Shown here piece after piece: positions 43,882 to 56,491 of a DNA stretch of 64,000 bases (position 1 is the first letter of the stretch; every line of letters begins with the position of its first letter). The stretch is from Collybiopsis luxurians FD-317 M1 (lineage: Eukaryota; Basidiomycota; Agaricomycetes; Agaricales; Omphalotaceae), in NCBI GenBank assembly GCA_000827265.1, contig KN834749.1:733500-797499 (forward strand). The letters are read 5' to 3'. The position numbers and the translations under genes were made by a program. Below the pieces are notes generated by a model. It worked only from the letters and a program-made list of their open reading frames with translations, ran no database searches and was not told the origin of the DNA.

Positions 43882-44058
43882 TTTTTGGAACGCGTATAGC
43901 TGGTCAGATAGGAAGCCTGATATATTCGACCCGTAATGACATCACTTAATCAGTGACGATATTAATGACGCACAGGTTTCGGCTGACCGGTCCGAGAGTC
44001 CGACCCTTGAGAGAACCAAGCCAACGCCATCACGTGTTCTTGTTTCGTTTACTCGGAC
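43882..44058. promoter_or_regulatory. divergent promoter, DUF89 / coiled-coil gene
   Basis: 177 bp between opposite start codons; no clear TATA box. Confidence 0.45.
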
Positions 44059-47000
44059 ATGTCCATCTTCAATCTGGCTATAAACGATGTATCAGAAGAC
44101 ATGCAAGCATTCAAAGACAAGCTATCCAGTAAAGGTATATCCACACAACTTTCTTTCTCTCTCCCACTCACCTTTCTTGTCAGATGCCCATATCGCATCT
44201 CAGCAAGGCCAGCTCATCAAAAAGGCTGCAGAACTAGACGAAATAAAGCAAGCTCTGAATGAAGCTTTACACAAAGTCTCTCTCATTTTCTCTCATTTTT
44301 TTGCAAATACTAACCTACAATTGCCAGCTCAATACCGAAACTTCTCGTGTCCTTCAACTCGAGTCCTCACTTGGAAAAGCCGCATCGGATCTCCAAAATT
44401 CCAATCTTCTTGCTCAAAACACCTCCGCTGCACTGGCCTCCGCCGAGGAAAAGCTTCGACAAAAGGTCCTCGAAGCAAAAGAGTTGGAGAATTCCCTCAT
44501 CTCATTATCTCAACATTCCGATGGCCACCACACTCAGCTATTAGAGGTCCATCGGGAAAAGCAAAAGTTGGAAGCTAGGGTAAAAGAGCTCGAAGCAGTA
44601 TCCAAAGCTACCCCAGTCCCTCCTGTTGCCCCCAGGACACCAGCCAGAACTCGATCATCATCCGTGTCCAATGTTCGAATTTCCGCTCTAGAAGAGGACC
44701 TCGCCCAACTACGCGCAACACTGTCCTCGCGCGACTCTGAGCTACAGATGGCTCAAACAAAGCTGCAAGCCGTTCAACGGGATGCGCTCAGGACGAATAA
44801 CGAACAAATGGCTTCCGAGGCTCGCTTGAAGAATAAGATCAAAGAAATGGAGAATCTGGCCCTAGAAAAGGAAGAGGAATTGCGATATCTCAGAGAACAA
44901 GGGGGCTCGGATGGCATGGAGAGGGAAGAGGAACTTCTCAAGCGCATCGACGAAGACGATGCAAAGATTGACGCCCTCGAGCGTCTCATCGGCGACGCTC
45001 ACGACTTGCCCAGGTTAAAGGATCGATTGAAACAATGCGAGCAACAGCTCAAGTCAGACTCATTACGCGTCGAACAGTTGGAGGGTCGAAATGCCGAGCT
45101 CGTGCAGGAGAGGGAAGAGGCCTTGGACGCGCTCGAAGCTGCCAAAAGAAAGGTACAGGAGCTTGAAGGTCAGAACAAGGTCTCTTCATCAGAGAAGCCA
45201 AGGTGTGTATCTTTTTCAATGAGCCTTCCTCATGAGAATAATTTAAATTCCAGTCAATTAATGGGCCCTGACAAGGAAACAGTCGAGAATATGCAACGCC
45301 TCCTCAACGCTGTCGATCGCCTCAGAGCTGAGCGTGACGATCTCCGAAGGGATATGGAGTTTCTTGATATGGAGTCCAAGTTTACTATTGCGGCGCTTGA
45401 AGCAAAGGTTGCTTCTCTCTCCCAGACCGACGGTTCTTCCCAGTCCGATTTCAACCGCAGAACCTTGCCCTTGATTCGCATTACTCCTTCCGACGAGGAC
45501 GCAGTATCTCGGGATAGCAGAGCCGATGAACAGCAGAAGGAAATTCGTCGCCTTCAGGGACTGGTTATGGGATGCGGGATTGTGATCAGGCACATAGATT
45601 CGGGGAGTCTTAACTTGGAATCTTGGTACAACTCAGCCTGCTCTTCCTTGGAGGAGAAAACCCAGAAACTTGCGTTGACGGAGAACAGATTGCATGAGAC
45701 AGAAAGCAGGTTGACATCTACGATACAACTTTTGGAGGAAACTACCACGCATAGAAACGACGTCCTATCACGTCTTTCCGCCCTTGACGATGAATGGCGA
45801 ATAAAGCTTGAAAATGCCAATGCCGAACAACAGGAATCCAGAAACGCTGTGGATCATCTAAACGCTCGATTGGAGGAAATGTCAAGGGTTCTTGAAGCTG
45901 CTACTTCGGACCGCGACTCTCTGAATCTCCAGGTCACCAACCTCAATGCTGATGTCGCTTCTGCAAGGCAAGAGCTCGCCGACGCGGAATCACGCTATAC
46001 ACAGCTCCAATTCCACCAGCTCTCCGACATGCCTTCCTCACAAGCTACGAAAGCTCTTCGTTCTCAGATAGAAGAACTCGAAGGCCGCGTTATGCGGCGC
46101 ACAGAGCAGATTGGGATACATCAACATGACATCAGGAGACTAGAAACCAATCTGAAGCTGCAGGAGGAGAGACTGGCTGAGATGACAACAGAGATGGAGA
46201 TGGTCTTGGCTCAGAAGGATGCCATGGTTGAGGACTGCGCCGACGCGAGGGATCAGCGAGATGAGGCTAGGCTGAAGGTCGAAAAGCTCGAGGAGGACGT
46301 GGAACGTCTAGAAACCCTCCTTGATGACCGGGGCCGAGAGCAGGAGACCATCATCGAGGTCATGTTCCTTAATTCGGCTCGGACCAAGGAGAAGATGAGC
46401 GTGGAGGCTGGTCATTTTGAAGAAATGCGTGTGCGGTTACAAAGTCTCCTTGCAGAGCGAGATACCACTCTTCACAACGTTCAAACTCTTAATGAGGCTC
46501 TGGAAGACGTCAAGCAGCGTCTGCAATCTTCGGAAGACAATGCCAAAAGGGTGGCTGCGTCTCTGGCCTCGTCCCAAGAAGAATTGTCCAGAAGTCTGAT
46601 GTCTACCCAGGATCTCGACCAAGCCAAGAGCGATCTATCTGGAAGGGTTCGAGAGTTGGAGTCGCAGCTCGAGTCGCGTATGGCGGAAGCTGCTGCTCTT
46701 GCTTCGCAGCTAGATACGCTGCAGAAAGAATCATCTATCACGATTAACCAGCGCGCAGCCGCGATCGCGGACCTGGAATCGCAGCTAGAGATCACTCGTT
46801 CCTCAATGTCGTTAAAGGATACAGAACACCGTGCGGCCTTGGAGGAGCTACGGCAGCAACTGATTCAGAAGGAACGTCTCCTTGCTAATAATGACTTGGA
46901 GGGAGAACTCGTGCAGATCAAGATGAAGCATGTCGAAGAACTAGGCGAGCTTCAGTCACGTCTAGTCGAAACTAGTACCGCTCTCGATGAACTTCAGGCC

Positions 47001-48885
47001 AGGCATGAATCGGTTCAAGTAGAGCATCAGCAAGCTTTAGTTGACTCCGCTCAAGCTATAGCCGAAATAGAGCAACAGCTTCGAGATGCAACACGAGAAG
47101 TCGCCCGTATGAAGGTGGGTCAAGAGGACTTGGAGACACTTAACCAACAATATACCGAGAAACTGCAACGCTTGGAAGAACAAGCGACTGCCTCTCACTC
47201 CGAACTTGCAGCTGCCCGCGAGGAGAAGGAAAAGGCAAATGCATCTGTTAGGCGCGCCACCGATGAATTAGCGGAAACTCAACGCCAACACGACAACATC
47301 TTGACTGAGACTCGAAACACACTTGCTGAAACTCGCAAAAAACTTGACGAAGAATCCCTCGCAATGGATCGTTCTCGCGAACAAATCTCCGCCTTACAGA
47401 AGGAATTGGACGAGGAGGTGCAGCGACGGGCCCATGATCGGAAATCGTACCAGCAGGAGATTCAGAGTTTCAAGGATTTGCACGAACAGGCAGAATTGAG
47501 AGTAGATGAATTGGCTCAGCAGATTATTGCGCTAGAAACGCAGATCCAGAATGCGAATGCCGATAAGCAGGTTTTACAAGAGGAGAAGAAAGCTGTCGAA
47601 AGGGACATGACCGCCCTCGAGGCTAACGTCCAACGTTCACTGTCGATGAACCGTCATCTGGAAAGTCAGATTCATGAAGGGTACGTGCCGACAATTGATC
47701 CAGATTCTTCTGGCTGATTTTACTTTAGGGAACAAACGATTGCGAATTTACGTGCTGAGCTCCAGCAAGTGAACGACCATTTAACAAAGGTCGAAAAAGC
47801 TTGCAACACAGCTGAGATAAATCTCAGTCTTCAGAACGCCCAGCACAAGCGAGAACTCTCCCAGCTCCATCGCGAACTAGAAAGCTGGAAAGAACGCCCT
47901 AATCTGGAACAGGCGATATCCGAATTGGAGGAACGTAATAATGAGATGGAGGAACTCTTGAGAAAGAAGTGCGAGGAAATTGAGGAGAATGACGATGTCA
48001 AGCTCGGGTAAGTGTGATGGCTCTTCTGTGGCATATGGGAAAATTGACGGGTCTGCTATTAGATTGATGAAAGAGAATAAAAGTCTCAAGACGAAAGTAG
48101 AATCTTTAACTCGCAAGGTCAATAACCTCCAGACCAAGCTCGCTGCAGCCAAAGCCACACTTCCCGCCCCAGCACCGGTCGAACAGCGGATACCCTCAGC
48201 TTCGTCCGCTGCTTCCACTATTCCGTCTTCATCAATACCGTCCTCCTCCTCGTCATCTCCTCCGACATCTGTATCTTCCTCCGTCGCTCCCGTTTCGCGC
48301 CCTCGTTCAAATACTATGGTGGGAACCTCCGCAACCTCCCGTCCAGAACATGTATCACCTCCGGTTCCTGACCGTTTGAACCGGGTGGTATCAGGGCCAT
48401 CCGCACTGCCCAGACCAAAAACTCCGGAAAGGCGAACGGTTCTTGGCCCGGTATTCAAAGCCATGTCACCAAAGAAAGACAAATCCAAAGCTGAGCCTTC
48501 CGCGGCACAGAACAAGAAGCGGCGCGCGCCAGATGACTTTGAAGGATACGAGGTTCCTCCACAGGTGTTTACTGCAGATAGCCTTCCGGGGGATAATGAA
48601 CGCATTCCTGAACATTCGACACCGAAAGTCCGAAGAGTCCTCAGCAGTATACAAACAGGATTTACCCCTGCGAGGCACCAAAACCGACCAGTGATTCCAA
48701 TGCCCTCCCCGAAACGCGCTGAACCCGCATCCATGAAGGTACTGGCTTCTGCTAGCACACCTGATTTTACCAACAACCCTTTCGCCCCTGCGCCGGCCGC
48801 GGCGCCGCCTACCGACGGTAAAAAGCGCAGCTGGTTAGGTAAGATACGTGGGGCTTCAGCTATGACCCAGCGAGAGTTTCCGTGA
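44059..48885 (+). CDS. very long coiled-coil protein, function unknown
   Basis: Exons 44059-44134, 44184-44275, 44328-45202, 45254-47680, 47729-48007 and 48063-48885 give 1523 aa. Nearly all of residues 25-1260 are heptad-repeat coiled coil, rich in Glu, Leu, Gln, Arg and Lys. It is interrupted by a short Pro/Ser segment (TPVPPVAPRTPARTRSSS, about residue 150). The last about 260 residues are Ser/Pro-rich and basic, with proline-directed sites (PKTPERR, HSTPKVRR, MPSPKRAEP) and a terminal basic patch (GKKRSWLGKIRGAS). Such layout is found in spindle-pole, kinetochore, septal and Golgi tether proteins; the CDK-like sites suggest cell-cycle control (inference). I do not recognise a family. The intron 45203-45253 is 51 nt with no stop, so an isoform retaining it is possible. 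Confidence 0.85.
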
Positions 48886-49059
48886 TGATTTTTTGAGTTG
48901 ACTGTAGTTTATAAGTTTGTTATGTATCACTAGTTGGCTATTGACATTGCATCGCATCTACATGTATGGTTTAGTATTTGAAATCCATATCCATTTTGTT
49001 CTGTTTGTCCCGAAACCGCGATCGATGATAACTTGACGGCGCGACTGTATCAGATTCCA

Positions 49060-52000
49060 ATGTTTTCTCAACACCACAGTCGCGATAAGTTTCTTGATTT
49101 TTCTCTGGAGTTGCGCGACGGTCAAGATTGGAAGCTTGCAGTGTTCAGGACGTTGGAATCCGCTTTAAAGGTCACTGCGCTCGCGTACGAGCCGATTTCA
49201 GGTTTATTGGCAGTTGGTGCGTATCTGTGAATACTATCTAGCACTGAAAGGCTCATAATTGCCTCGCAGGAACGCCGGGTGCCATCGAACTGCTGGGAAA
49301 ACCAGGTGTTGCATGTAAAATAACCTTGCCTGATTTTCACAGAGTCAAAATTCTCCAGATCTCAGCTCCTACCTTCAAGTTACTATGCCTAGGTATGCCT
49401 GCATCTTAAGATTCCTTCAGGAATAGGACTTTATCATTCTGTCGCTTCAGACGACCACAACCGACTACATATTTGGGACCTAACGACTTACGGCCATCCA
49501 AAGCTTCTAGCCAGTACGCGATTTGACCAGGCAAAGTGAGAGGGTTCAACGCTGAGAACGAGTGATATCTGATCTTTCTCTCAGCTCGGTTACGATCTCG
49601 CCATCGCATTCTCATGTATGTCCATCCGAGGCCTCTTCATAGATGACCACGCTCAATTTGAATGCAAGGCTTTCATTGCTCTTCAGACAGGCGAAATCAG
49701 GACTTATGATATAGAGCTTTGCCGTAAATCATCTTATTCAATACCGAATATGTGGACGTTGTACGAAGAGAAGATGATTGCTAGTGGAATGCCAGAGATT
49801 GCAACCCCGACTTCGTAAGAATTTCACCTTCATTCTGTGTGGCGGATCCCTTTATCGATTTCTTTAGGGGGATAGCAATAGACACGGTGGCTCATCCCCG
49901 AGATTTGAATCTTCTATTTGTCGTCTACGGAGGTGCGTCCAGTCAGGCCTTGTGCGATCCCGCACTTACCCCCTTTTCCAGGTGGTATTGTGCTTTCTGA
50001 CCTTGTAAGACCGCCGCTTCAGCATTTGGCATGATCTTTATCGATCTTTCAGAGTGAACGGAGTACTGTCCGAACCTATGAGCTTGTTCTACCTCCTGGA
50101 GCACCAGGAGGAGCGGGATACGGGAGTAAGGCGAGTCGTTACGTTTTGATATTGTGGAAGCGGGTATTGAAGTCCAATATCAGGATATATTCACTCATCG
50201 ACGACCTGAAGCTACCTGCATGGCGATTCATCCGGCTGGTCACTTTTTCGCAGTCGGGTATGCAGATGGAGCTATCGCCTTCTGGGCTATAGGGGATGAC
50301 GAACAGCCTTTGCTTGTCCGTACCTTGGAAGAGGTTGATGTACATAACGTAGATGCCATGCAACTCGAGGCGCATCTGGCACAAGAATCAAAATCAGTGC
50401 CGGTGCCCGAACGAGAGCCTATATTCAAACTATCGTGGTGCTCTTTCCCCAACTCTTCGGATCCTAGAGGCGGCGAGACTGCCCTTGTCGTACTAGGTGG
50501 ATTGAATGGCGGAGACGCTCCAGGTGTTACTGTTCTTTGGCTTCCCGCCTTCAACCCCACAGATCCCCCTGCAGCTCAGCCCTCCACTGCCGATCTGCAT
50601 CCATTCATCAGGGCGAGTATGCGGTCTTCCGTTCAGCCATTGAATACGTATTTTTATGAGATCGATGGAACTGTGCAGGATTATATCCTGATGCCTCGAG
50701 ATAGTCCCCATTTTTCTGGAGCTTATAATCCGCTGTCGATACTAGTGGTTAAAGAGACCATACACGGAACGCGTGTCGTTGAAGCGTTCCAGTTTCCTCC
50801 TCCGGCTTTCGCGCAGCACCAGACTGGAAACTCAAATGTGGAGGCCCACGAAGAAAGCCAAGATACCCTCGATGACTTGGCCACTACTTTACAAGATTTG
50901 CAGATGAGCGCTGACGCTCGACGTCTGCGACTACCTAATATTCTCGCCTTCGGCAGCAGCGGCCTTCTCGGAGGCACGATTCACACAGTGACCAAAGACG
51001 TATATTCTTCCCTGACCCAAACTGGCGATACAGATTATACCCTACCCTTGAAAGCCGGTTTTGCGTGGCTGGATCCCATTGACCATGTTTCCAAGGTAGC
51101 TGCGCTTCCCTACTCGGGCTTGCAATACTGAAATTTTTTGCCAGTATCAACCACCGCGCATTTCTATTACATGGTATGCAGACCTATCCGTGCAAATATG
51201 GGATGCGAGTGCTCAGCTCCTTCACAAATTCAAGCCGGAGCCTCTGGACTGCGACTTCCCGAAACCACTACCAAATTTAAGTATTGAGATCAATACTGTT
51301 CTAACTGCAGCTTCCGTAGCACCCAAAGTGCTCTCTCAGAATCCAAGCATTCAATTCGTTAACTTGGCATCTGAGTCTCTAGAATGCGCCATCGTTCTTT
51401 CTACGGGCATGGTTATCGTATATCGACTCGCCCCTCCTGCCAGTGATCTCTCTTCTCAAGAGGAGCTTGCAGATCTGGAGTTAATATCTCTAAAACATCT
51501 TTCTCCGAGTTCCGACTCAAGATTTACCCCGTTCCTTGCTCTGTTTCCTGACAAAGGCCAAGTATCAGCTTGTGCCCTTGCAGACATTGGTTAGTTGTGG
51601 TACTCCGAGGATTGATAAACCGAAATTGACGGAAGTCTTAGGCTTCTTGGCTGTTGCCTATGGCGACGGGTCGTTATATGTTGTGGACATGAGAGCCCCA
51701 GCCATCATTCTCCGCCACAATACAAAAGCCAAGAGCAGGCATTCCATCGGAATTCACTTAGGGTCAGAGAGCGACGTGGTTACTTCACTTGAGTGGGCTA
51801 TATGTCCTATCGCCAAAGGTACGATGGTGACAATTATGATGTTTACTTTCGTTTATCTACGCACCCAGATGAACGCCTAGCGCTTCGACTCATTGCCGGA
51901 ATTAGTTCAGGCTCCTCGCAAGTGATTACTTTTAACCGAGACGGAAATTCTTCATGGGCTTTTACGGGAGAGGTAGCCAAGTTCGAGACTGCCGCTCAAC

Positions 52001-53160
52001 CCATAGGGATATTTATTATTGACAGCAAGAATGGAAGTCGTTGTACGGCCAACCGGTCCAGTCTTACAGCGTCCATGAGCAGCTCAGGCGCCGGTGCTGC
52101 TTCGAAATCCGTCTTGGTCGTTATCGCTGGCGCAAAGGGTGCTCGTTGTAATTTTAACATAAATGGAGATCGCCTTGGTAAGGTGGATTGGAATCACCAC
52201 AAAATGGGCAAGGTCTTGAGCCTTCAGATAGTTCAAAAACTCAGTAGGCACTAACTCTCGCAGAGCAGAAGCGCGATAATGATGTTCAACTTCTTTTTAG
52301 GTTCTTATGCCTTGGTGGCATTCACAGATAATCATGAAGCATGCGTCTTTTCTCTTCCAAATCTTGAATTCATGCATACTTTGACTCTTCCTCCACTATC
52401 GTATTTGTAAGTCTGACGTTCACGTACTGTTCCATCATTCTGAGCAACCTTACACAGACCAATTACTTGTGATGAAGGGGGAGATTTCTTTGCATGGACA
52501 CGAGATCCGGAAACTGGACTTATTCGTCAAGTAACTCATGGAACGCTTTTAAATTTTCGTCGCGTCGAAAGCCTACCGGCCTTCGATTTCTTGAGCTCCA
52601 AAGCAGTCGTTCCGGCTCAACCTCAGCCAGTCTCAGCTGGTCCTGCATCGATATTGGGCTCATGGTTCAAATTCGGTTCGTCGGCAATGACGGGCGCTCA
52701 AGTCGACAGCCTGCGTAAGTGACCTGTTGATTTTCGCCTCTCACATTTTAATCCCGCATTATCCAGTCGGTGGACCTGATAGACCAATACCTATCCAGCA
52801 GCCCCAGCCGAAGGCTGCGGATCGTGATTCTGCAAAAAGCCCATCTCAGATCACTAAAGAAGCTGCTGCAACGCAAAGTTCGTTGTATGACAGATTAAAT
52901 GCTGCTTTGGAAGAAAGAGGGTGAGCATCCATGTACCCGTGATATCTGCGGAGGTTCCTGATTTGCGCCCAGACAAATGCTGGGAGATTTGGAAGACCGG
53001 TTCAACTCCTTGGAGTCTGGCAGTCGAAGTATGGTTGATCAGGTAGCCTCCATTTTCATTGAGTGTCAGTTCAAGTTGATCATTGCTTGGTCACTGTTCA
53101 TAGGCAAAGAGACTTGCAGCGCAACAATCTGCCAAAAGCTGGTTCAAATTTGGGAGTTGA
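49060..53160 (+). CDS. lethal giant larvae / SRO7-like exocytosis regulator
   Basis: Seventeen exons: 49060-49216, 49270-49392, 49451-49535, 49585-49615, 49669-49814, 49868-49932, 49982-50004, 50053-50130, 50184-51095, 51145-51589, 51642-51818, 51869-52243, 52301-52406, 52458-52714, 52767-52920, 52973-53042 and 53104-53160 (1086 aa). It is a WD40 double propeller of the Lgl/tomosyn type: ALAYEPISGLLAVGT, RLHIWDL, GEIRTYDIEL, HPAGHFFAVGYADGAIAFW, FLAVAYGDGSLYVVDMR and CVFSLPNLE. It ends in a short SNARE-like coil (YDRLNAALEERG to the stop). Sro7 binds the t-SNARE Sec9 and Sec4 and controls vesicle fusion at the plasma membrane. The intron 50131-50183 uses a GC donor. Confidence 0.92.
50131..50183 (+). 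other. GC-AG intron in SRO7-like gene
   Basis: The donor is GCGAGT, the acceptor ATCAG and the length 53 nt. It joins GGAGYGSK to DIFTHRRPE in phase 0; no GT donor fits the frame. Confidence 0.75.
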
Positions 53161-53330
53161 AACTAGATCAGTTTCGGGTGAGAAAATCTGCAATTTTTTC
53201 AGTTCAAGAACTTCTCATGTCACTACAAAACAAATTTGTGTGGCGGATAGGTATAAATCAAATATGTACAGTACAGATTCATCTTCCATAGCTAATTATA
53301 CAACATCTACAGTTTATTCCTAAGAGATCT

Positions 53331-54146
53331 CTAATCCTTGCCGACAACCTTGTCAACCAGGTTAGCCGTCGCTTTCTTGCGATACTCATTCAACATTCCG
53401 AAAAATCCGTCTTCGCTAGTCGAGGACTTGGAATGATTCCATTCTTCGATATGGCGCAAAATTTTGTAGGAATCGTCCAGATGGATGGTAAGAAGAGAGT
53501 TGACTACCTATACCAGTGATTAGGGCCATTTGAAAACTGGGCTCAGCCTACTTACTTTTGTGGGGCTCGAAGAATTGCGGTCTCTGAAATATGCGACATC
53601 CTGGTCAATCAACAAAGTGTTTTTGGTCATCGAAGGAGGATTGGCCAGAATGCGAAAGTTTGTGATGTCCGCGCGAGGAAAAAGCTTCGTATTTTGTCAG
53701 ACAAAGTAGGCATAGGAAGTAAAGCCAGGTTCACGAACTTTAGTTAGCCCAATGAACTGAGCTTTGATAGAGGCCGGGCCCTCGGCGACGCCAATAGGAT
53801 CTTGAAAGACAGCATCAGGGGCATATATCGAGAAAGTATTCTACCCACAAAGTCATTCACACCGGAAGGACGAAAAGAAGATGCTACGAACCTCTCGTGG
53901 AGAGCAAGAGTACATCTTGGTAAAGTGTGATTAGATTAGCATAAAGATGCGTTTACGTAGAACTACCTCTTTCAAAGCCTGGAGCACATCTTTTTCATAA
54001 GACTGCGCAGCCTGGGCGCGTTCCTCAAGTTTCTTAGATTCAAAAGGCTCGAGGCCAGCGGCATTGAGGTTATTGGTAGCGGTAGACATACTCAAGGAGG
54101 AAAATAAGGGAACAATGCGGTTGAAATATCGGGGCAATAAAGACAT
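53331..54146 (-). CDS. small NTF2/SnoaL-like fold protein
   Basis: Exons 54146-53967, 53915-53892, 53840-53739, 53684-53556 and 53507-53331, all joined in phase 0, give 203 aa. The central part (NTFSIYAPDAVFQDPIG to KILRHIEEWNHS) has the look of an NTF2/SnoaL or DUF2358-type cone fold: a loading helix, an F-x-D-P motif and a final strand with HIEEW. The first 19 residues (MSLLPRYFNRIVPLFSSLS) are Arg-containing and free of acidic residues, so a mitochondrial presequence is possible. An alternative ATG at 54089 would remove it. Function unknown; family assignment is tentative. Confidence 0.7.
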
Positions 54147-54316
54147 GGTTGAGGGGTTTTTATTCGTTCAGAAACTGAGACTGACATAGTTATGCGCGTC
54201 AGACGCGGAAAAGGATCGGCGATCTTGATTAGCGCTCGAATCATCAAGATGACTAATAAGCGCTCAAAGGCTTCTGCCAACAGAGCACTTTGGGGCCAGT
54301 ATACTGTATAAACATC
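54147..54316. promoter_or_regulatory. divergent promoter, NTF2-like / GOS1
   Basis: 170 bp between opposite start codons. A TATA-like tactgtataaac lies at 54302-54313, but it is too close to the GOS1 ATG to act as its TATA box with confidence. Confidence 0.4.
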
Positions 54317-55246
54317 ATGTCCAATTACGAACAACTTCACAGACAGTGCAGGACGCTGGAGAATCTGTTCGACACTAAACTTACCTCTTATTCTCAGCTA
54401 GTTTCAGCCATCTCACACCCAGAAGATGTAGAAGCAGGAGGTTCTAGAGAAAGGTGGAAAGACCTCGAAATGGAGGCTGAGGAATTGCTAGAGAAGGTAC
54501 GCCATTGCTCAATTTAGTTTGATTTAGGAATTCACTCTTACCCAGTTGTTCAGCTCGAAGAAACGAATGAACAATTGAATGGTCTCGACCCCGAAATTCT
54601 TTCTCCATCCATGTTGCGTGCCATACAGAGACACAGAGAGCTTTTCCAGGACAACTCCCGTGAATTCCGGCGTACGAAAGTGGGTGATATACGCTGGTCT
54701 TGATTCTTAAATCTCATAGCTGTTGTAGTCCAGTGTTCAGAATGCTTTGGACCAAGCAAATTTACTCGCGGGTGTAAGGAATGACATTGAGTGCGTCACA
54801 CAATCTCCTGATAGTCGGTTCCACTCCGTTTAACCTTGAGCAGTGCATATAAATCTTCAGCTGCCGATTCATTGCTTGCAGAACGAGGGAGACTCGATAG
54901 TTCGCATCGCATGACTGATGATATCCTCAAGTTCGTAAACTACAGAGATTGTTACGTTGTCATACACGCTAAATGCCTCTCACATATAGTCAAGCGTATG
55001 AGACACGTGCGGATCTTTCTAGGCAGCACTCTTCATTGTCAGGTATCAACACCCGCATGAGCAATGTACTCAGTGCGTTTTTTTCTTTTTAACATCTACG
55101 ACGCAGCTGTTTATTAATGCACAGATTCGATGCCCGGCATTAACAACTTGGTTTCCATGATTAGATCAAGACGAAGGCGAGATTCTATCATTTTGGGCGT
55201 CGTTATTGGAATCTGTATCATTCTTATCCTATCATATATATGGTGA
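54317..55246 (+). CDS. GOS1: Golgi SNARE Gos1/GOSR1
   Basis: Exons 54317-54496, 54554-54679, 54729-54790, 54844-54930, 54990-55072 and 55125-55246 give 219 aa. The N-terminal helix reads LHRQCRTLENLFDTKLTSYS, as in Gos28. HRELFQDNSREFRRTKSSV follows, then a SNARE helix through LAERGRLDSSHRMTDDIL and ending near MSNVLNSMPGINNLVSMI, then RSRRRRD and a C-terminal anchor (SIILGVVIGICIILILSYIW). Gos1 is a Qb-SNARE of intra-Golgi transport with Sed5 and Ykt6. Length and tail anchor are exactly as expected. Confidence 0.94.
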
Positions 55247-55293
55247 TGAAACACTGGGACATTAATGTTCAATCAAAGCTTATAGGCTTCAAT

Positions 55294-56491
55294 CTATCTA
55301 CTCGGTTGTTTAACATTTTTGTTTGGCCGATGGTTTCCTGCCTTGAATCGCAACCAATTTTCTTCCAACCGTCTCACGACCCCAAACTTGGATGGATCTT
55401 CTTCCTCGTTCCACTCAGTTTCGACGGTCCATCCTTTGACTTGAGCAATTGTCTGAACTATATCCCATGTCTGTGAGGCGCACATATTGATGTCGTTGTA
55501 GTCGGACTCTGCGAGGATACGATTGGGGTCGCAGACTTGAATCAAAGACAAGTAGTTGGAAGATCGACTGTTGATCACCGTAGACAGAGAGAGAAACGTA
55601 TTCGAATATCGTCTCTGTGAGAGAGTTTGGTGAGGGTACAATCACGGACCAAAAATATGTTTACCTGCACGTCTTTCAGCGTTTCGGGACTGAAACCACA
55701 ACTATGCAGGTCCAGACTTATTTTATTCCAATTGTCGCCGTGTTTCGCTTGCATATCGGCTAGCAATTTTGTGGTAGGCTGGGGTGCCTTCACACTATGT
55801 AAACTGATGTTTCTACCTAGTTCAACAGCGAGGTCGATTTGAGCTTCCAGGATAGCTAGCTGATGCTGGAGTGGAACAGTGAAAGGAGATAATCTGCGGA
55901 GAGCGGCGTCGAACTCGTAAGGAATGCGGAACACTCGATCCAATCCTACTTCCCCGAGCATCGAATTGGGGCAATCCTGCAGATCCTGGCGCAACGTTGA
56001 TAGAATATCATCGAGGGGAATGGGATCCGGAAGAGCAGACAAGAGGGTATTAAAGGCGTCGAGGTCCTGAGTGCCTAAGGGGCTGAACAGATATCGGTAA
56101 TGCTCTTCTCTAGAAACATCACCACGGATAGATATCAAATGGGAAAACCAAGGATGATAACCTGAGGACAAGACTCATTGAAGCGCAGCATTTTATATAC
56201 ATTCTATTGCAACGAACCAAAACAGGGGATGACCTTTTCAGGATAGGCCTGTGCCAGGTTGCGAACGAGACTTTGATCTGAAGGTCGGGAACTCATTGCA
56301 CAGACAGTGATGGATAGATCCGCCATTGATTGTGGATCAATGGAAGGGGCATCTGTAGGGTGACAATGGACATCTACGACGTGTCGCAGGACAGAGTTGG
56401 TTGCAGCAACGGGGGGTATCGAGAAAGACATCAACTGCCGAATATTGGATGAGTGACGGCGAGTCACATTCTGTTCCCGGGGTCCCAGCAT
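55294..56491 (-). CDS. TatD-family metal-dependent hydrolase (scn1-like)
   Basis: Exons 56491-56218, 56161-55665 and 55614-55294 give 363 aa; a start at 56434 is also plausible. TatD metal ligands are visible: VDVHCHPTD (HxH), GEVGLDR (Glu), SLHSVKA (His), DLHSCGF (His) and AESDYND (Asp). Relatives are S. pombe scn1 (Cut9-interacting) and TatD nucleases; the activity is probably 3'-5' exonuclease or related phosphoesterase (family inference). It is convergent with GOS1, with only 47 bp between the two stop codons, so the 3' UTRs must overlap. Confidence 0.88.

Noticed and set aside
47877..48776. 299-codon open frame on the minus strand
   Set aside because: It is antisense to the Ser/Pro-rich tail of the coiled-coil gene; its composition mirrors that of the sense frame and it has no domain.
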